DNA of 26,221 bases from a virus: positions 1 to 26,221 of the IMG/VR virus record IMGVR_UViG_3300025809_000110; one strand, given 5' to 3'. Position numbers and translations under genes: made by a program. The notes under the pieces were generated by a model that did no database searches, had not been told where the DNA came from, and saw nothing but the letters and a program-made list of their open reading frames with translations. This document shows, piece after piece, positions 5,665 through 13,791 of this stretch; positions within the stretch are counted from its first letter, which is position 1; each line of letters starts with the position of its first letter.

Positions 5665-8073
5665 ATGATATCAACCAATTATAACAGTTCATTTCCAGAC
5701 CAGGTGGTACCTGACGAGGAAAAGCAAACATTAGAATACGGTGTCAAGGTAGGCCAGGCTATTGAATTCGAATGGTTTCGTAATAATAGAAGCGGAGGAG
5801 ATAGATTTTTATCTAACTACCAAAACTACCATAGACTCAAGCTTTATGCTAGAGGAGAACAATCTATACAAAAATATAAAGATGAGTTAGCTATTAATGG
5901 TGATTTGTCTTACTTAAACTTAGATTGGAAACCGGTGCCTGTAATATCTAAATTTGTAGATATTGTTGTTAACGGTATGTCGCAAAGATCTTATGAGATT
6001 AAAGCTTTTGCGCAAGACCCTGAATCTTTAAAGAAAAGAACTAATTACGCAGAAAGAATAATGCGTGATATGGTTGCAAAAGAATTTTTAGACAATGTAC
6101 AAAGCACATTAGGTGTTAATATGTATTCTACTGATCCTGAAAAATTACCTAAAGACGTAAATGAGCTATCTCTTAAGATGCAATTAGATTTTAAGGAATC
6201 CGTTGAAATAGCAGAGGAGCAAGCTATAAATACAATACTAGATAAAAGCAAATACGACGAAGCTAGGAAAAGAGTTATATACGATTTAGTTGTTTTAGGT
6301 ATTGGTTGTACAAAAACAAGTTTTAATTTAACAGAAGGTATAAAAACAGAATATGTGGATCCGGCTAGTTTAGTTTATTCATATACTGAAGATCCTAATT
6401 TTGAAGATCTATATTACGTAGGTGAAGTTAAAACAGTTTCTTTGCCTGAGTTGAAAAAACAATTCCCAAGCCTAACACCAGAAGATTTAAAGCAGATAAA
6501 TAAGGTTGGCAGTTCTGGTAATTATTTAAGGGGCTACAATGGTGGCCAAGGAGATGATGACCAGGTTAACGTATTATTTTTTGAATATAAAACGTACAGT
6601 GATCAGATATTTAAAATAAAGCAAACAGATCAAGGTCTTGAAAAAGCTTTAGAAAAGCCAGACACGTTTAATCCTCCCAAGAATGATAACTTTGAAAGAG
6701 TAGGTAGGAGTATAGAGGTTTTATACAGCGGAGCTAAAATACTTGGGCAGAATATGATGCTAAAGTGGGAGATGTCAGAAAACATGACTAGACCAACCGC
6801 TGATACTACTAAAGTTAAAATGAACTATTCTATTTGTGCACCTAGGATGTACAAAGGAAAAGTGCAATCATTAGTAAGTAGAGTTACTGGGTTTGCTGAT
6901 ATGATTCAGCTGACTCATTTAAAAATACAGCAAGTATTATCAAGAATGGTTCCTGATGGGGTTTATCTTGATGTTGATGGTTTATCGGAAGTTGATTTAG
7001 GTAATGGTACAAACTATAATCCTCAAGAAGCTCTTAATATGTATTTCCAAACAGGTAGTATTATAGGTAGATCGCTTACACAAGATGGTGACCCAAATAG
7101 AGGTAAAGTTCCTATCCAAGAGCTGCAATCATCTAACGGTCAAGCTAAACTGAGTGCTTTGATAAGTACGTATCAGTATTACCTGCAAATGATTCGAGAT
7201 GTTACCGGGTTAAACGAAGCAAGAGATGGAAGTACACCTGATAAAAATGCTTTAGTAGGTTTACAAAAGATAGCAGCTGCAAATTCAAACACAGCTACAA
7301 GACACATACTACAAGCTCAACTGTATTTAACATTATCCACTTGCGAAAACATTGCGCTACGATTAGCAGATGCATTAGCATATCCACTAACAGCACAATC
7401 ATTAAAACAATCTATAAGTACATATAATGTAGGAACCTTAGATGAATTGTCTACCTTACAACTACATGACTTTGGTATATTTCTAGAGTTAGAGCCGGAT
7501 GATGAGGAAAGAGCTAAAATGGAAAACAATATACAAACAGCATTGTCCGCGGGATTAATTGGATTAGATGATGCTATAGATATTAGAAACATAGCGAACA
7601 TTAAGACAGCTAATGAATTTTTAAAAGTACGTCAACAACAAAAAGCTAAAAGAGAACAAGAAGCGCAGCAAGCAAATATACAAGCACAAGCACAAGCAAA
7701 CTCTCAGTTAGCACAACAAACCGCTTTGGCTGAAACACAAAAACAACAAGTTTTAACAGAACAAAAGATACAGTTAGAGCAAGCTAAGATGCAATTTGAT
7801 GTTCAAAAGCTACAACAAGAAGCTGCTATAAAGAAGCAATTAATGCAAACAGAGTTTGATTTCAACATGCAACTTGCTATGGCAAATTCACAACAACAAA
7901 CATCGAAAGAAAATAACAAAGAAGATCGTAAAGATGATAGGGCTAAGATAGTAGCTTCACAACAGAGTGAACTAATTAATCAAAGACAAAACAATTCGCC
8001 TCCAAAAAACTTTGAGTCCTCAGGAATGGACGTATTAGGAGGATTTGGTTTAGAACAATTTGACCCTAAGTAA
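5665..8073 (+). CDS. Portal protein
   Basis: This 802-residue protein forms the dodecameric channel at one capsid vertex through which DNA enters and leaves. The N-terminal region carries SYLNLDWKPVPVISKFVDIV (82-101), a segment typical of large podovirus portals of the P22 gp1 and crAss-like type. A long mixed alpha/beta core follows to about residue 640. The C-terminal part (about 655-770) is extremely rich in Gln, Ala and Lys and reads as a long coiled coil, probably the barrel that projects into the capsid, followed by a disordered Asn/Asp/Lys tail. The length is normal for the crAss-like or Flavobacteriia podovirus portals I know of and larger than lambda-type portals. The gene starts right at the terL stop (TAAATG), implying coupled translation. 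Confidence 0.9.
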   Translation: MISTNYNSSFPDQVVPDEEKQTLEYGVKVGQAIEFEWFRNNRSGGDRFLSNYQNYHRLKLYARGEQSIQKYKDELAINGDLSYLNLDWKPVPVISKFVDIVVNGMSQRSYEIKAFAQDPESLKKRTNYAERIMRDMVAKEFLDNVQSTLGVNMYSTDPEKLPKDVNELSLKMQLDFKESVEIAEEQAINTILDKSKYDEARKRVIYDLVVLGIGCTKTSFNLTEGIKTEYVDPASLVYSYTEDPNFEDLYYVGEVKTVSLPELKKQFPSLTPEDLKQINKVGSSGNYLRGYNGGQGDDDQVNVLFFEYKTYSDQIFKIKQTDQGLEKALEKPDTFNPPKNDNFERVGRSIEVLYSGAKILGQNMMLKWEMSENMTRPTADTTKVKMNYSICAPRMYKGKVQSLVSRVTGFADMIQLTHLKIQQVLSRMVPDGVYLDVDGLSEVDLGNGTNYNPQEALNMYFQTGSIIGRSLTQDGDPNRGKVPIQELQSSNGQAKLSALISTYQYYLQMIRDVTGLNEARDGSTPDKNALVGLQKIAAANSNTATRHILQAQLYLTLSTCENIALRLADALAYPLTAQSLKQSISTYNVGTLDELSTLQLHDFGIFLELEPDDEERAKMENNIQTALSAGLIGLDDAIDIRNIANIKTANEFLKVRQQQKAKREQEAQQANIQAQAQANSQLAQQTALAETQKQQVLTEQKIQLEQAKMQFDVQKLQQEAAIKKQLMQTEFDFNMQLAMANSQQQTSKENNKEDRKDDRAKIVASQQSELINQRQNNSPPKNFESSGMDVLGGFGLEQFDPK

Positions 8074-8106
8074 AGTAAATTTTTAACTATTTAATTATAT
8101 TATATC

Positions 8107-9273
8107 ATGTCAGAACCAGTAAAACAAGAAGGAGATTTTAAAATCAAAAAGAAAACTCCTAGAAAATTTTCAAATGAGCCAAGTGCTCCAGCAAAAATTG
8201 ATTTAAGTCAACCAAAAGAAGCGGATGTTACCAAAGTGGTAATTGATCAAGCAGAAGAAAAAGAAGTTGTTGCAGAACAACCAACTATTGTGGCAGAGGA
8301 GCAAGTGCAAGTGCAAGAATCAGAGCAAGAGCAAGAGCAAGAGCAACCGGTTGTATTGCAGGAAATAACAGAAGAAGAAGTTCAGCAAGAAACTAAAAAA
8401 GTAGAAGCTGAAATAAAAGAAGCAGTAAGAGACGAAAGAGTATCTGGAAAACCGTTACCGGAAAACATAGAGAAATTAGTTACTTTTATGGAAGATACCG
8501 GTGGAACTGTACAAGATTTTGTACGTTTAAATGCGGATTATACTAATATAAGTGAAACTGCTTTATTAAAAGAATACTATTCAAAAACAAAACCTTATTT
8601 AGAAGGTGATGATGTGAATATTTTATTAGAAGACTTTTCATATGATGAAGAGTTAGATGATGAAAAAGATATACGCAAGAGAAAAATTGCGTTTAAAGAA
8701 GAGGTTGGAAAAGCCAAACACTATTTAGAAGGACTTAAGAGTAAATATTACGACGAGATCAAGTTGAGACCGGGCGTTACTCAAGAGCAGCAAAAAGCAG
8801 TTGATTTTTTCAATCGATACAAAGAGGAAGAGCAAGTAAATGCGCAGTCAAGAGATGCCTTTGTTCATGGTACTAATGATTACTTTTCTAGTGATTTTAA
8901 AGGTTTTAATTTCAACGTAGGAGAAAAGAAGTTTAGGTATTCTGTAAAAGACACCGACAATGTAAAAGCAAATCAATCTGATCTAAAGTCCGTAGTTGGA
9001 AAGTTTCTAAACGAAAAAGGACAAGTTAAGAATTATGCTGATTATCATAAAGCCATTTATGCTGCAAGAAATGCCGACACTTTAGCTCAGCACTTTTACG
9101 AACAAGGAAAAGCTGATGCCGTTAGAGACATAACAGCTAAGTCAAATAACATTCAAACAGATGTTAGACAATCAGTCCCTGGTAGCGTATTTGTGAATGG
9201 ATTAAAAGTGAAATCAATCAGCGGAGCGGACTCTTCAAAACTAAAAATTAAACAACGAAAATTTAAAAATTAA
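8107..9273 (+). CDS. Putative scaffolding protein
   Basis: This 388-residue protein sits between portal and major capsid protein, the usual place for a scaffold. Residues 40-115 are highly acidic and Glu/Gln-rich, with an in-frame Glu-Gln repeat (73-80). The centre is charged and mostly helical. The extreme ends share a short basic motif: KIK at 12-14 with RKF at 19-21 near the N-terminus, and KIK at 380-382 with RKF at 384-386 at the C-terminus. Scaffolds of other phages commonly use a basic terminal helix to bind the coat protein, which fits. No serine-protease motif of a prohead protease is evident. The role is assigned by position and composition rather than by a recognised domain. The 33-base gap upstream is pure A/T leader. 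The stop lies 5 bases before the capsid ATG. Confidence 0.68.
   Translation: MSEPVKQEGDFKIKKKTPRKFSNEPSAPAKIDLSQPKEADVTKVVIDQAEEKEVVAEQPTIVAEEQVQVQESEQEQEQEQPVVLQEITEEEVQQETKKVEAEIKEAVRDERVSGKPLPENIEKLVTFMEDTGGTVQDFVRLNADYTNISETALLKEYYSKTKPYLEGDDVNILLEDFSYDEELDDEKDIRKRKIAFKEEVGKAKHYLEGLKSKYYDEIKLRPGVTQEQQKAVDFFNRYKEEEQVNAQSRDAFVHGTNDYFSSDFKGFNFNVGEKKFRYSVKDTDNVKANQSDLKSVVGKFLNEKGQVKNYADYHKAIYAARNADTLAQHFYEQGKADAVRDITAKSNNIQTDVRQSVPGSVFVNGLKVKSISGADSSKLKIKQRKFKN
8323..8346 (+). repeat. Four tandem copies of the hexamer GAGCAA
   Basis: Four perfect copies of GAGCAA follow a related stretch (GAGCAAGTGCAAGTGCAAGAA) just upstream. They encode a Glu-Gln dipeptide repeat in the acidic part of the putative scaffold. 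Because the unit is six bases, gain or loss of copies would lengthen or shorten the protein without breaking the frame. Confidence 0.85.
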
Positions 9274-9278
9274 AAATT

Positions 9279-10736
9279 ATGGCTTTAACACCACAATTCG
9301 GTTCAATCAAACCGAGTCAAAAACAACAAGCTTTAGATTCCAACTATCTAAACTTTACAGACGGAACCACTACGGCTTTCGCAGAACAATACTTACCAGA
9401 AGTATATGAGCAAGAAATTGAAAGATACGGTAACCGTACTTTATCTGGATTCTTACGTATGGTTGGCGCTGAAATGCCAATGACTTCTGATCAAGTAATT
9501 TGGTCTGAGCAAAATAGATTACACGTATCTTATACTGGAGTAGTTAATGCTGTCGTAGGAAACGTAAGTACTTTAACTATACCTTTAGATTTAACACCTG
9601 CTGATCCTAAAGATTATGTAGCAAATGTTATTTCTAAAAACCAAACTATTGTAATAATTGATCCAGCTACTAACGCTGAATTAAAAGCATTAGTATTATC
9701 TTCTGATGTTACAACTGGAGATCTTGAAGTAGCACCTTATACTGCTGCTGATACAAGTGGACTGGGAGCTACAGGGCTTAAGATATTTGTTTATGGTTCT
9801 GAATATGCAAAAGGTTCTACCTTAGCAGCTGACGATTACCAAAGCATCACTCCATCTTTTACACAATTCTCTAACTCCCCAATCATTATCCGAAACAAAT
9901 ACGTTGTATCTGGATCTGATACTGCACAAATTGGATGGGTAGAAGTTGCAACTGAAGACGGAACATCTGGATACTTATGGTATTTAAAAGCTGAATCTGA
10001 AACTCGTTTACGTTTTGAAGATTACTTAGAAATGTCAATGGTAGAAGGTGAGCTTGCTGCTGCAGGATCTAAAGCATTAGCTAGTGGTAAAAAAGGAACA
10101 CAAGGTTTCTTTGCTGCTATTAATGACAGAGGAAATGTAAACAGTGGCTTTGATGCTACAACTGGATTAGGACAGTTTGATGAAATCCTACAAAACTTAG
10201 ACACACAAGGTGCGATTGAAGAAAACATGTTATTCTTAAACCGAATTTCTAATTTGGCTTTTGACGATATGCTTTCTGGTGTTGGTTCTCCAACAGGCGC
10301 TGGAGCTGTTTATGGTGGTGGTAGTTCTTTTGGGGTATTTGAAAACTCTGAAGAAATGGCACTTAACTTAGGTTTCTCAGGTTTCCGTAGAGGATCTTAC
10401 GATTTCTATAAGACTGACTGGAAATACTTAAATGATGCTTCAACAAGAGGTGCAGCTGATCCATTGACTAGCTCACAAGTTGGAGATATCCAAGGTGTAT
10501 TAGTTCCTGCTGGAACATCTACTGTATACGATCAAGTATTAGGTACAAACATCAGACGTCCATTCTTACACGTTCGTTATAGAGCTTCACAAGCTGACGA
10601 CAGACGTATGAAGAACTGGGTTACTGGATCTGTTGGTGCAGCTACTTCTGATCTTGATGCAATGGAGGTACACTTCCTTTCTGAAAGATGTCTTTGTGTA
10701 CAAGGAGCAAACAATTTCGTATTGTTCACTGTATAG
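9279..10736 (+). CDS. Major capsid protein (HK97-fold type)
   Basis: This 485-residue protein is the expected shell subunit. It follows the scaffold by 5 bases and begins MALTPQFGSIKPSQKQQALD, a start I associate with capsid proteins of Bacteroidota podoviruses. It has the even, Gly/Ala/Thr-rich, cysteine-poor composition of a coat protein. The region from about residue 75 to 185 is beta-rich and may be an inserted surface domain. The later part includes long helical and loop segments (EMSMVEGELAAAGSKALASG) as in the P domain of the HK97 fold. The codon choice looks more optimised than in its neighbours, as expected for the most abundant product. The leader is an A/T tract (aaaaattaaaaattATG) and the gene ends at TAG followed by a strong hairpin. 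Assignment rests on position, size and composition; I cannot verify the fold. Confidence 0.85.
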   Translation: MALTPQFGSIKPSQKQQALDSNYLNFTDGTTTAFAEQYLPEVYEQEIERYGNRTLSGFLRMVGAEMPMTSDQVIWSEQNRLHVSYTGVVNAVVGNVSTLTIPLDLTPADPKDYVANVISKNQTIVIIDPATNAELKALVLSSDVTTGDLEVAPYTAADTSGLGATGLKIFVYGSEYAKGSTLAADDYQSITPSFTQFSNSPIIIRNKYVVSGSDTAQIGWVEVATEDGTSGYLWYLKAESETRLRFEDYLEMSMVEGELAAAGSKALASGKKGTQGFFAAINDRGNVNSGFDATTGLGQFDEILQNLDTQGAIEENMLFLNRISNLAFDDMLSGVGSPTGAGAVYGGGSSFGVFENSEEMALNLGFSGFRRGSYDFYKTDWKYLNDASTRGAADPLTSSQVGDIQGVLVPAGTSTVYDQVLGTNIRRPFLHVRYRASQADDRRMKNWVTGSVGAATSDLDAMEVHFLSERCLCVQGANNFVLFTV

Positions 10737-10738
10737 AC

Positions 10739-10797
10739 AAGAGTAAATTAATGTAATTTTTACCCTCGTTGTACTGACGGGGGTAACTATTACTCTT
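10739..10797 (+). terminator. Two-tier RNA hairpin after the capsid gene
   Basis: Nested inverted repeats fill the capsid to auxiliary-protein gap. The inner stem pairs TTACCCTCGT (10760-10769) with ACGGGGGTAA (10777-10786) around a 7-base loop: ten pairs with one G-T wobble. The outer stem pairs AAGAGTAA (10739-10746) with TTACTCTT (10790-10797), eight perfect pairs. There is no long T run downstream, so it may be a leaky terminator, an RNA processing site or a 3' end stabiliser for the capsid message rather than a strong intrinsic terminator. Confidence 0.6.
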
Positions 10798-10822
10798 ATA
10801 AATTATTAAATTATATCATATT

Positions 10823-11647
10823 ATGGCTACTAAAAAAGCTCCAGCAAAAAAAGTTGAGGTTGCTCCTCAGCCAACTGTTGCAAAATCTGCACCAGTTCAA
10901 CCCACAAAACCAACGTGGGAAATTAAAGATAGAAATTATTATCTATTGCACTCAAAGTCACCGCTAACTTATACAATCCAATCTAGGCATTCAAGAAGAT
11001 TTCCTTTATTGTGGTTTGATGATGTTAAAATGGAACAAAGAGAATTAAGATATGCAACTAATCAAAACTCACCGTTTAGAGATGAACAAAAAGGTGATGC
11101 AACATTAGGGCACATCATATTTAAAAATGGGACTTTATTCGTTCCTAAGGAAAGTCAATCCTTACAAAAGATTTTGTCATTATATCATCCAGGCGTAGGT
11201 AAAAAATACGCAGAGTTTGATCACGTAGCAGATGCTATTGATGAGTTAGACTTTTTAGACTACCAGATTGATGCTTTAAATGCAGCAAGAGAGATGGATG
11301 TTGACATGGGCGAAGCAATAATGCGAACAGAACTTGGTTCTAAGGTCACTTCAATGACTTCTAAGGAGCTTAAAAGGGATTTGCTATTGTTTGCTAAAAG
11401 AAACCCCGGGCTGTTCTTAGAACTAGCCAATGATGATAACGTTCAGTTGAGAAATGTAGCTATTGTAGCTAGAGAACAAGGTGTAATTGCTTTATCCTCA
11501 GATCAACGAACATTTACCTGGGCTACAAATGGAGCTAAACTAATGACTGTTCCTTTTGACGAAAACCCTTACTCAGCGATGGCCGCTTACTTCAAAACCG
11601 ACGAAGGTGTTGATGTTTTCAAGTCAATAGAGAAAAAGCTGAAATAA
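10823..11647 (+). CDS. Putative auxiliary head protein
   Basis: I do not recognise a named domain in this 274-residue protein. Residues 1-30 are Lys/Ala/Pro-rich and probably disordered. Residues 33-115 contain the distinctive blocks YYLLHSKSPLTYTI, RRFPLLWFDD and RELRYATNQNSPF, which look like a compact beta-rich domain. The C-terminal part (about 185-274) is helical, with DVFKSIEKKLK at the end. Similar proteins seem to occur beside the capsid gene in related environmental phages (from memory). Position between the capsid gene and the ring proteins suggests an auxiliary capsid, decoration or head-completion role. It is the only gene in the window isolated by intergenic gaps on both sides (86 and 71 bases), each with a long hairpin, so it may be expressed at its own level. 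The start follows an A/T leader resembling that of the scaffold gene. Confidence 0.72.
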   Translation: MATKKAPAKKVEVAPQPTVAKSAPVQPTKPTWEIKDRNYYLLHSKSPLTYTIQSRHSRRFPLLWFDDVKMEQRELRYATNQNSPFRDEQKGDATLGHIIFKNGTLFVPKESQSLQKILSLYHPGVGKKYAEFDHVADAIDELDFLDYQIDALNAAREMDVDMGEAIMRTELGSKVTSMTSKELKRDLLLFAKRNPGLFLELANDDNVQLRNVAIVAREQGVIALSSDQRTFTWATNGAKLMTVPFDENPYSAMAAYFKTDEGVDVFKSIEKKLK

Positions 11648-11660
11648 ACATGTAATACTA

Positions 11661-11701
11661 TATAGTAGATAGGCCGCTTTAAAGGTGGCCTAACTACTAT
11701 A
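11661..11701 (+). terminator. Two-tier RNA hairpin after the auxiliary head gene
   Basis: Left arm TATAGTAG (11661-11668), an unpaired A, then TAGGCCGC (11670-11677). Right arm GTGGCCTA (11685-11692), an unpaired A, then CTACTATA (11694-11701). Two eight-pair stems are stacked across a single A-A mismatch with a 7-base loop (tttaaag) and one G-T wobble. The layout matches the hairpin after the capsid gene. There is no downstream T run, so the same caveat applies: weak terminator, RNA processing or stability element. Confidence 0.6.
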
Positions 11702-11718
11702 ATTAATAAAATATTAAA

Positions 11719-12540
11719 ATGGCTATAAACGTAAATACAGTGTATCAAACCGTTTTATCTATACTAAATAAAGAGCAGAGAGGTTATTTAACTCCTGACG
11801 AGTATAATAAGATAGGAGCTCAAGCTCAGTTAGAAATATTTGAGGGTTACTTTCCTAGCGGAGATCAATTCAATAGAAAGAATCAAAACAATTCTCAAAA
11901 TGACACTGAATGGTTTAACATTTACGATAATGTGGTCACAAACTTAGAACCATTTATATACAGGGACGCTACCTGGCAAAACGCATCTTCTTTTGCTCCT
12001 TACTGGACTCTTACTCCCGCAGTTACACTCGCTTTGGATGGTAGGGTAGTTAAGCAAGTAGGAAATGTTGAGGTTCAATATAATACAGCTAGTAGTAATA
12101 ATTCTTCAAATGGATTAATTCAAACTTCAATTTGTGAAAGAATTTCTAAAAAAGAATATAATTTAATAACAAGGTCTAGATTAACTGCACCGTCGGTTAA
12201 TGACCCTGTATATTACGTTAATAATTTTAACTTATCAGCTCCTAATTTAAGGATATATCCTAATCCAACACCTTCATCAATAAGTATTGCTAATGGTTTG
12301 GTTACTTCTGAGTTAATAGTGCAACCATTAAATCCTCAATGGAATTACACTATAGATCCGACGGTTGGAGCATACATATATGACGATGTTAATAGCATCA
12401 ATTTTGAATTGAATCCTTCAGAGCAAACTGATTTAGTATTAAGAATACTATTGTACGCAGGAGTGGTAATAAGAGACCCTCAAATAATACAAGCGGCTGC
12501 TACGGAAATTCAAAAAGAGGAAATACAAGAAAAATCATAA
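11719..12540 (+). CDS. Head-tail connector / ring (adaptor) protein 1
   Basis: This 273-residue protein begins MAINVNTVYQTVLSILNKEQ and continues RGYLTPDEYNKIGAQAQLEI (21-40). This is a helical N-terminal signature I associate with the first ring or adaptor protein under the portal in Bacteroidota podoviruses and crAss-like phages. Residues 65-215 are mostly beta-strand with Asn/Ser loops. Residues 225-260 form a further helical segment (SEQTDLVLRILLYAGVVIRD, DPQIIQAAATEIQKEEIQEK). Such proteins bind the portal base and start the short tail. The next gene starts 3 bases after the stop, and the operon continues with a second ring protein. Family assignment is from motif memory and position, with no computed match. 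Confidence 0.75.
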   Translation: MAINVNTVYQTVLSILNKEQRGYLTPDEYNKIGAQAQLEIFEGYFPSGDQFNRKNQNNSQNDTEWFNIYDNVVTNLEPFIYRDATWQNASSFAPYWTLTPAVTLALDGRVVKQVGNVEVQYNTASSNNSSNGLIQTSICERISKKEYNLITRSRLTAPSVNDPVYYVNNFNLSAPNLRIYPNPTPSSISIANGLVTSELIVQPLNPQWNYTIDPTVGAYIYDDVNSINFELNPSEQTDLVLRILLYAGVVIRDPQIIQAAATEIQKEEIQEKS

Positions 12541-12543
12541 TAA

Positions 12544-13785
12544 ATGGGCTTAATAACAGAAAATAATTCTCAATATTACGCAGGTTCTCAGCATGTGGTT
12601 GGCAATGGCGTATCAACTATTAGTAGCGCGAATTTTACATTTGACACACCTTTAAGCTTAGGTTCAGCAGGTGCGTGGTTGAATACAGATCCTTACTACC
12701 CATTAAATAACTTTAAAATATATGTTAGTACCGACGGCGGCACAACGTTTGTTGAATGGCTAACTGAATATGAGTTAAAAACATCTTCAACTTCAGAAGG
12801 AAATATAACATCTGTTGTTACATTCATAGGCACATTACCTTCACCAACTAGTATAGTAGTAGTGCAGTTAAAATCACTAACTGGTGGTCAATATGGAAAT
12901 AGAGATGCTTTTGGCGATACTGTAGAAGAAAACTACGGTAGTTATTCATATCTTACTTTAAATGAAGCCGTAGAAAATTATATGGTAGGCTTTGTTGGAG
13001 ATGGAAAAATAATACAAACCGCTAAAAAGTATGATATAAATTTTCATGCTAAAAGAGGGCTTCAAGAATTTAGCTATGACTTACTAAAAAGTATAAAATC
13101 TCAAGAGCTAACAATCCCAAACAACCTATCAATACCTATACCTCAAGACTACGTAAACTACGTAAAGTTCTCGTGGGTAGATGGGCTAGGTGTAAAACAC
13201 ATTATATACCCGACCACGTTAACAAGTAATCCCGACACTATACCTCAACAAGATGTATATGGTACACCTATGCAAGACGCTTTTGGTAATAACTTGCAAA
13301 CAACTTCTATCACTGAACAAAGATGGGATAGCAATGATACCAGAAGAATAACAGGTGGATATGACCAAAATTTTGTAGATGCGGATGCGGATCAACATAA
13401 TTTTAATAGAATAGGTGTAGGCCAACGGTATGGCTCAAATCCTCTTACTAGTCAAACAAATGGTTGGTTTACTATAAATGAAAGAACAAATCAGATTGCG
13501 TTTTCTAGTAACTTGATTAATAAGGTTATAATATTTGAATACGTTTCAGACGGATTAGCATATGACGCTGATTCCAGGGTTCCTAAAATGGCTGAAGATG
13601 CTTTGTATGCTTATATAAGTCATGCTATTGTTGCCACTAGAGCTAATCAACCAGAATATTTGGTTCAAAGATTAAAGAAAGAGAAAAGCGCTAAAATGCG
13701 TAATGCAAAAATAAGGTTATCTAATATTAAGCTAGAAGAGATTACTCAAGTTATGAGGGGCAAATCTAAATGGATTAAACACTAA
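12544..13785 (+). CDS. Tail ring / tubular protein 2 with extra N-terminal beta domain
   Basis: This 413-residue protein seems to have two parts. Residues 1-120 are a beta-rich domain (AGAWLNTDPYYPLNNFKIYV, STDGGTTFVEW) of the kind found at the start of phage tail and fibre proteins. Residues 135-400 look like a podovirus adaptor: helices around TLNEAVENYMVGFVGDGKII and YDINFHAKRGLQEFSYDLLK, then PQDYVNYVKFSWVDGLGVKH, and a C-terminal helical bundle (PKMAEDALYAYISHAIVATR, then a Lys-rich tail). The Lys-Arg-Gly-Leu-Gln-Glu helix and the Pro-x-Asp-Tyr-Val strand recall ring proteins of crAss-like phages, with a role similar to P22 gp4 or T7 gp11. It would join the first ring to the nozzle. The gene is 3 bases after its upstream partner and 6 bases before the nozzle gene. 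Confidence 0.72.
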   Translation: MGLITENNSQYYAGSQHVVGNGVSTISSANFTFDTPLSLGSAGAWLNTDPYYPLNNFKIYVSTDGGTTFVEWLTEYELKTSSTSEGNITSVVTFIGTLPSPTSIVVVQLKSLTGGQYGNRDAFGDTVEENYGSYSYLTLNEAVENYMVGFVGDGKIIQTAKKYDINFHAKRGLQEFSYDLLKSIKSQELTIPNNLSIPIPQDYVNYVKFSWVDGLGVKHIIYPTTLTSNPDTIPQQDVYGTPMQDAFGNNLQTTSITEQRWDSNDTRRITGGYDQNFVDADADQHNFNRIGVGQRYGSNPLTSQTNGWFTINERTNQIAFSSNLINKVIIFEYVSDGLAYDADSRVPKMAEDALYAYISHAIVATRANQPEYLVQRLKKEKSAKMRNAKIRLSNIKLEEITQVMRGKSKWIKH

Positions 13786-13791
13786 AATTAA

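Noticed and set aside
10734-10736. TAG ends the capsid gene and the nozzle gene, raising the question of TAG recoding as seen in some crAss-like phages
   Set aside because: After the capsid TAG the frame hits TAA within a few codons, and the nozzle TAG is followed at once by TAA. TAA and TGA are used normally elsewhere. Standard code fits.
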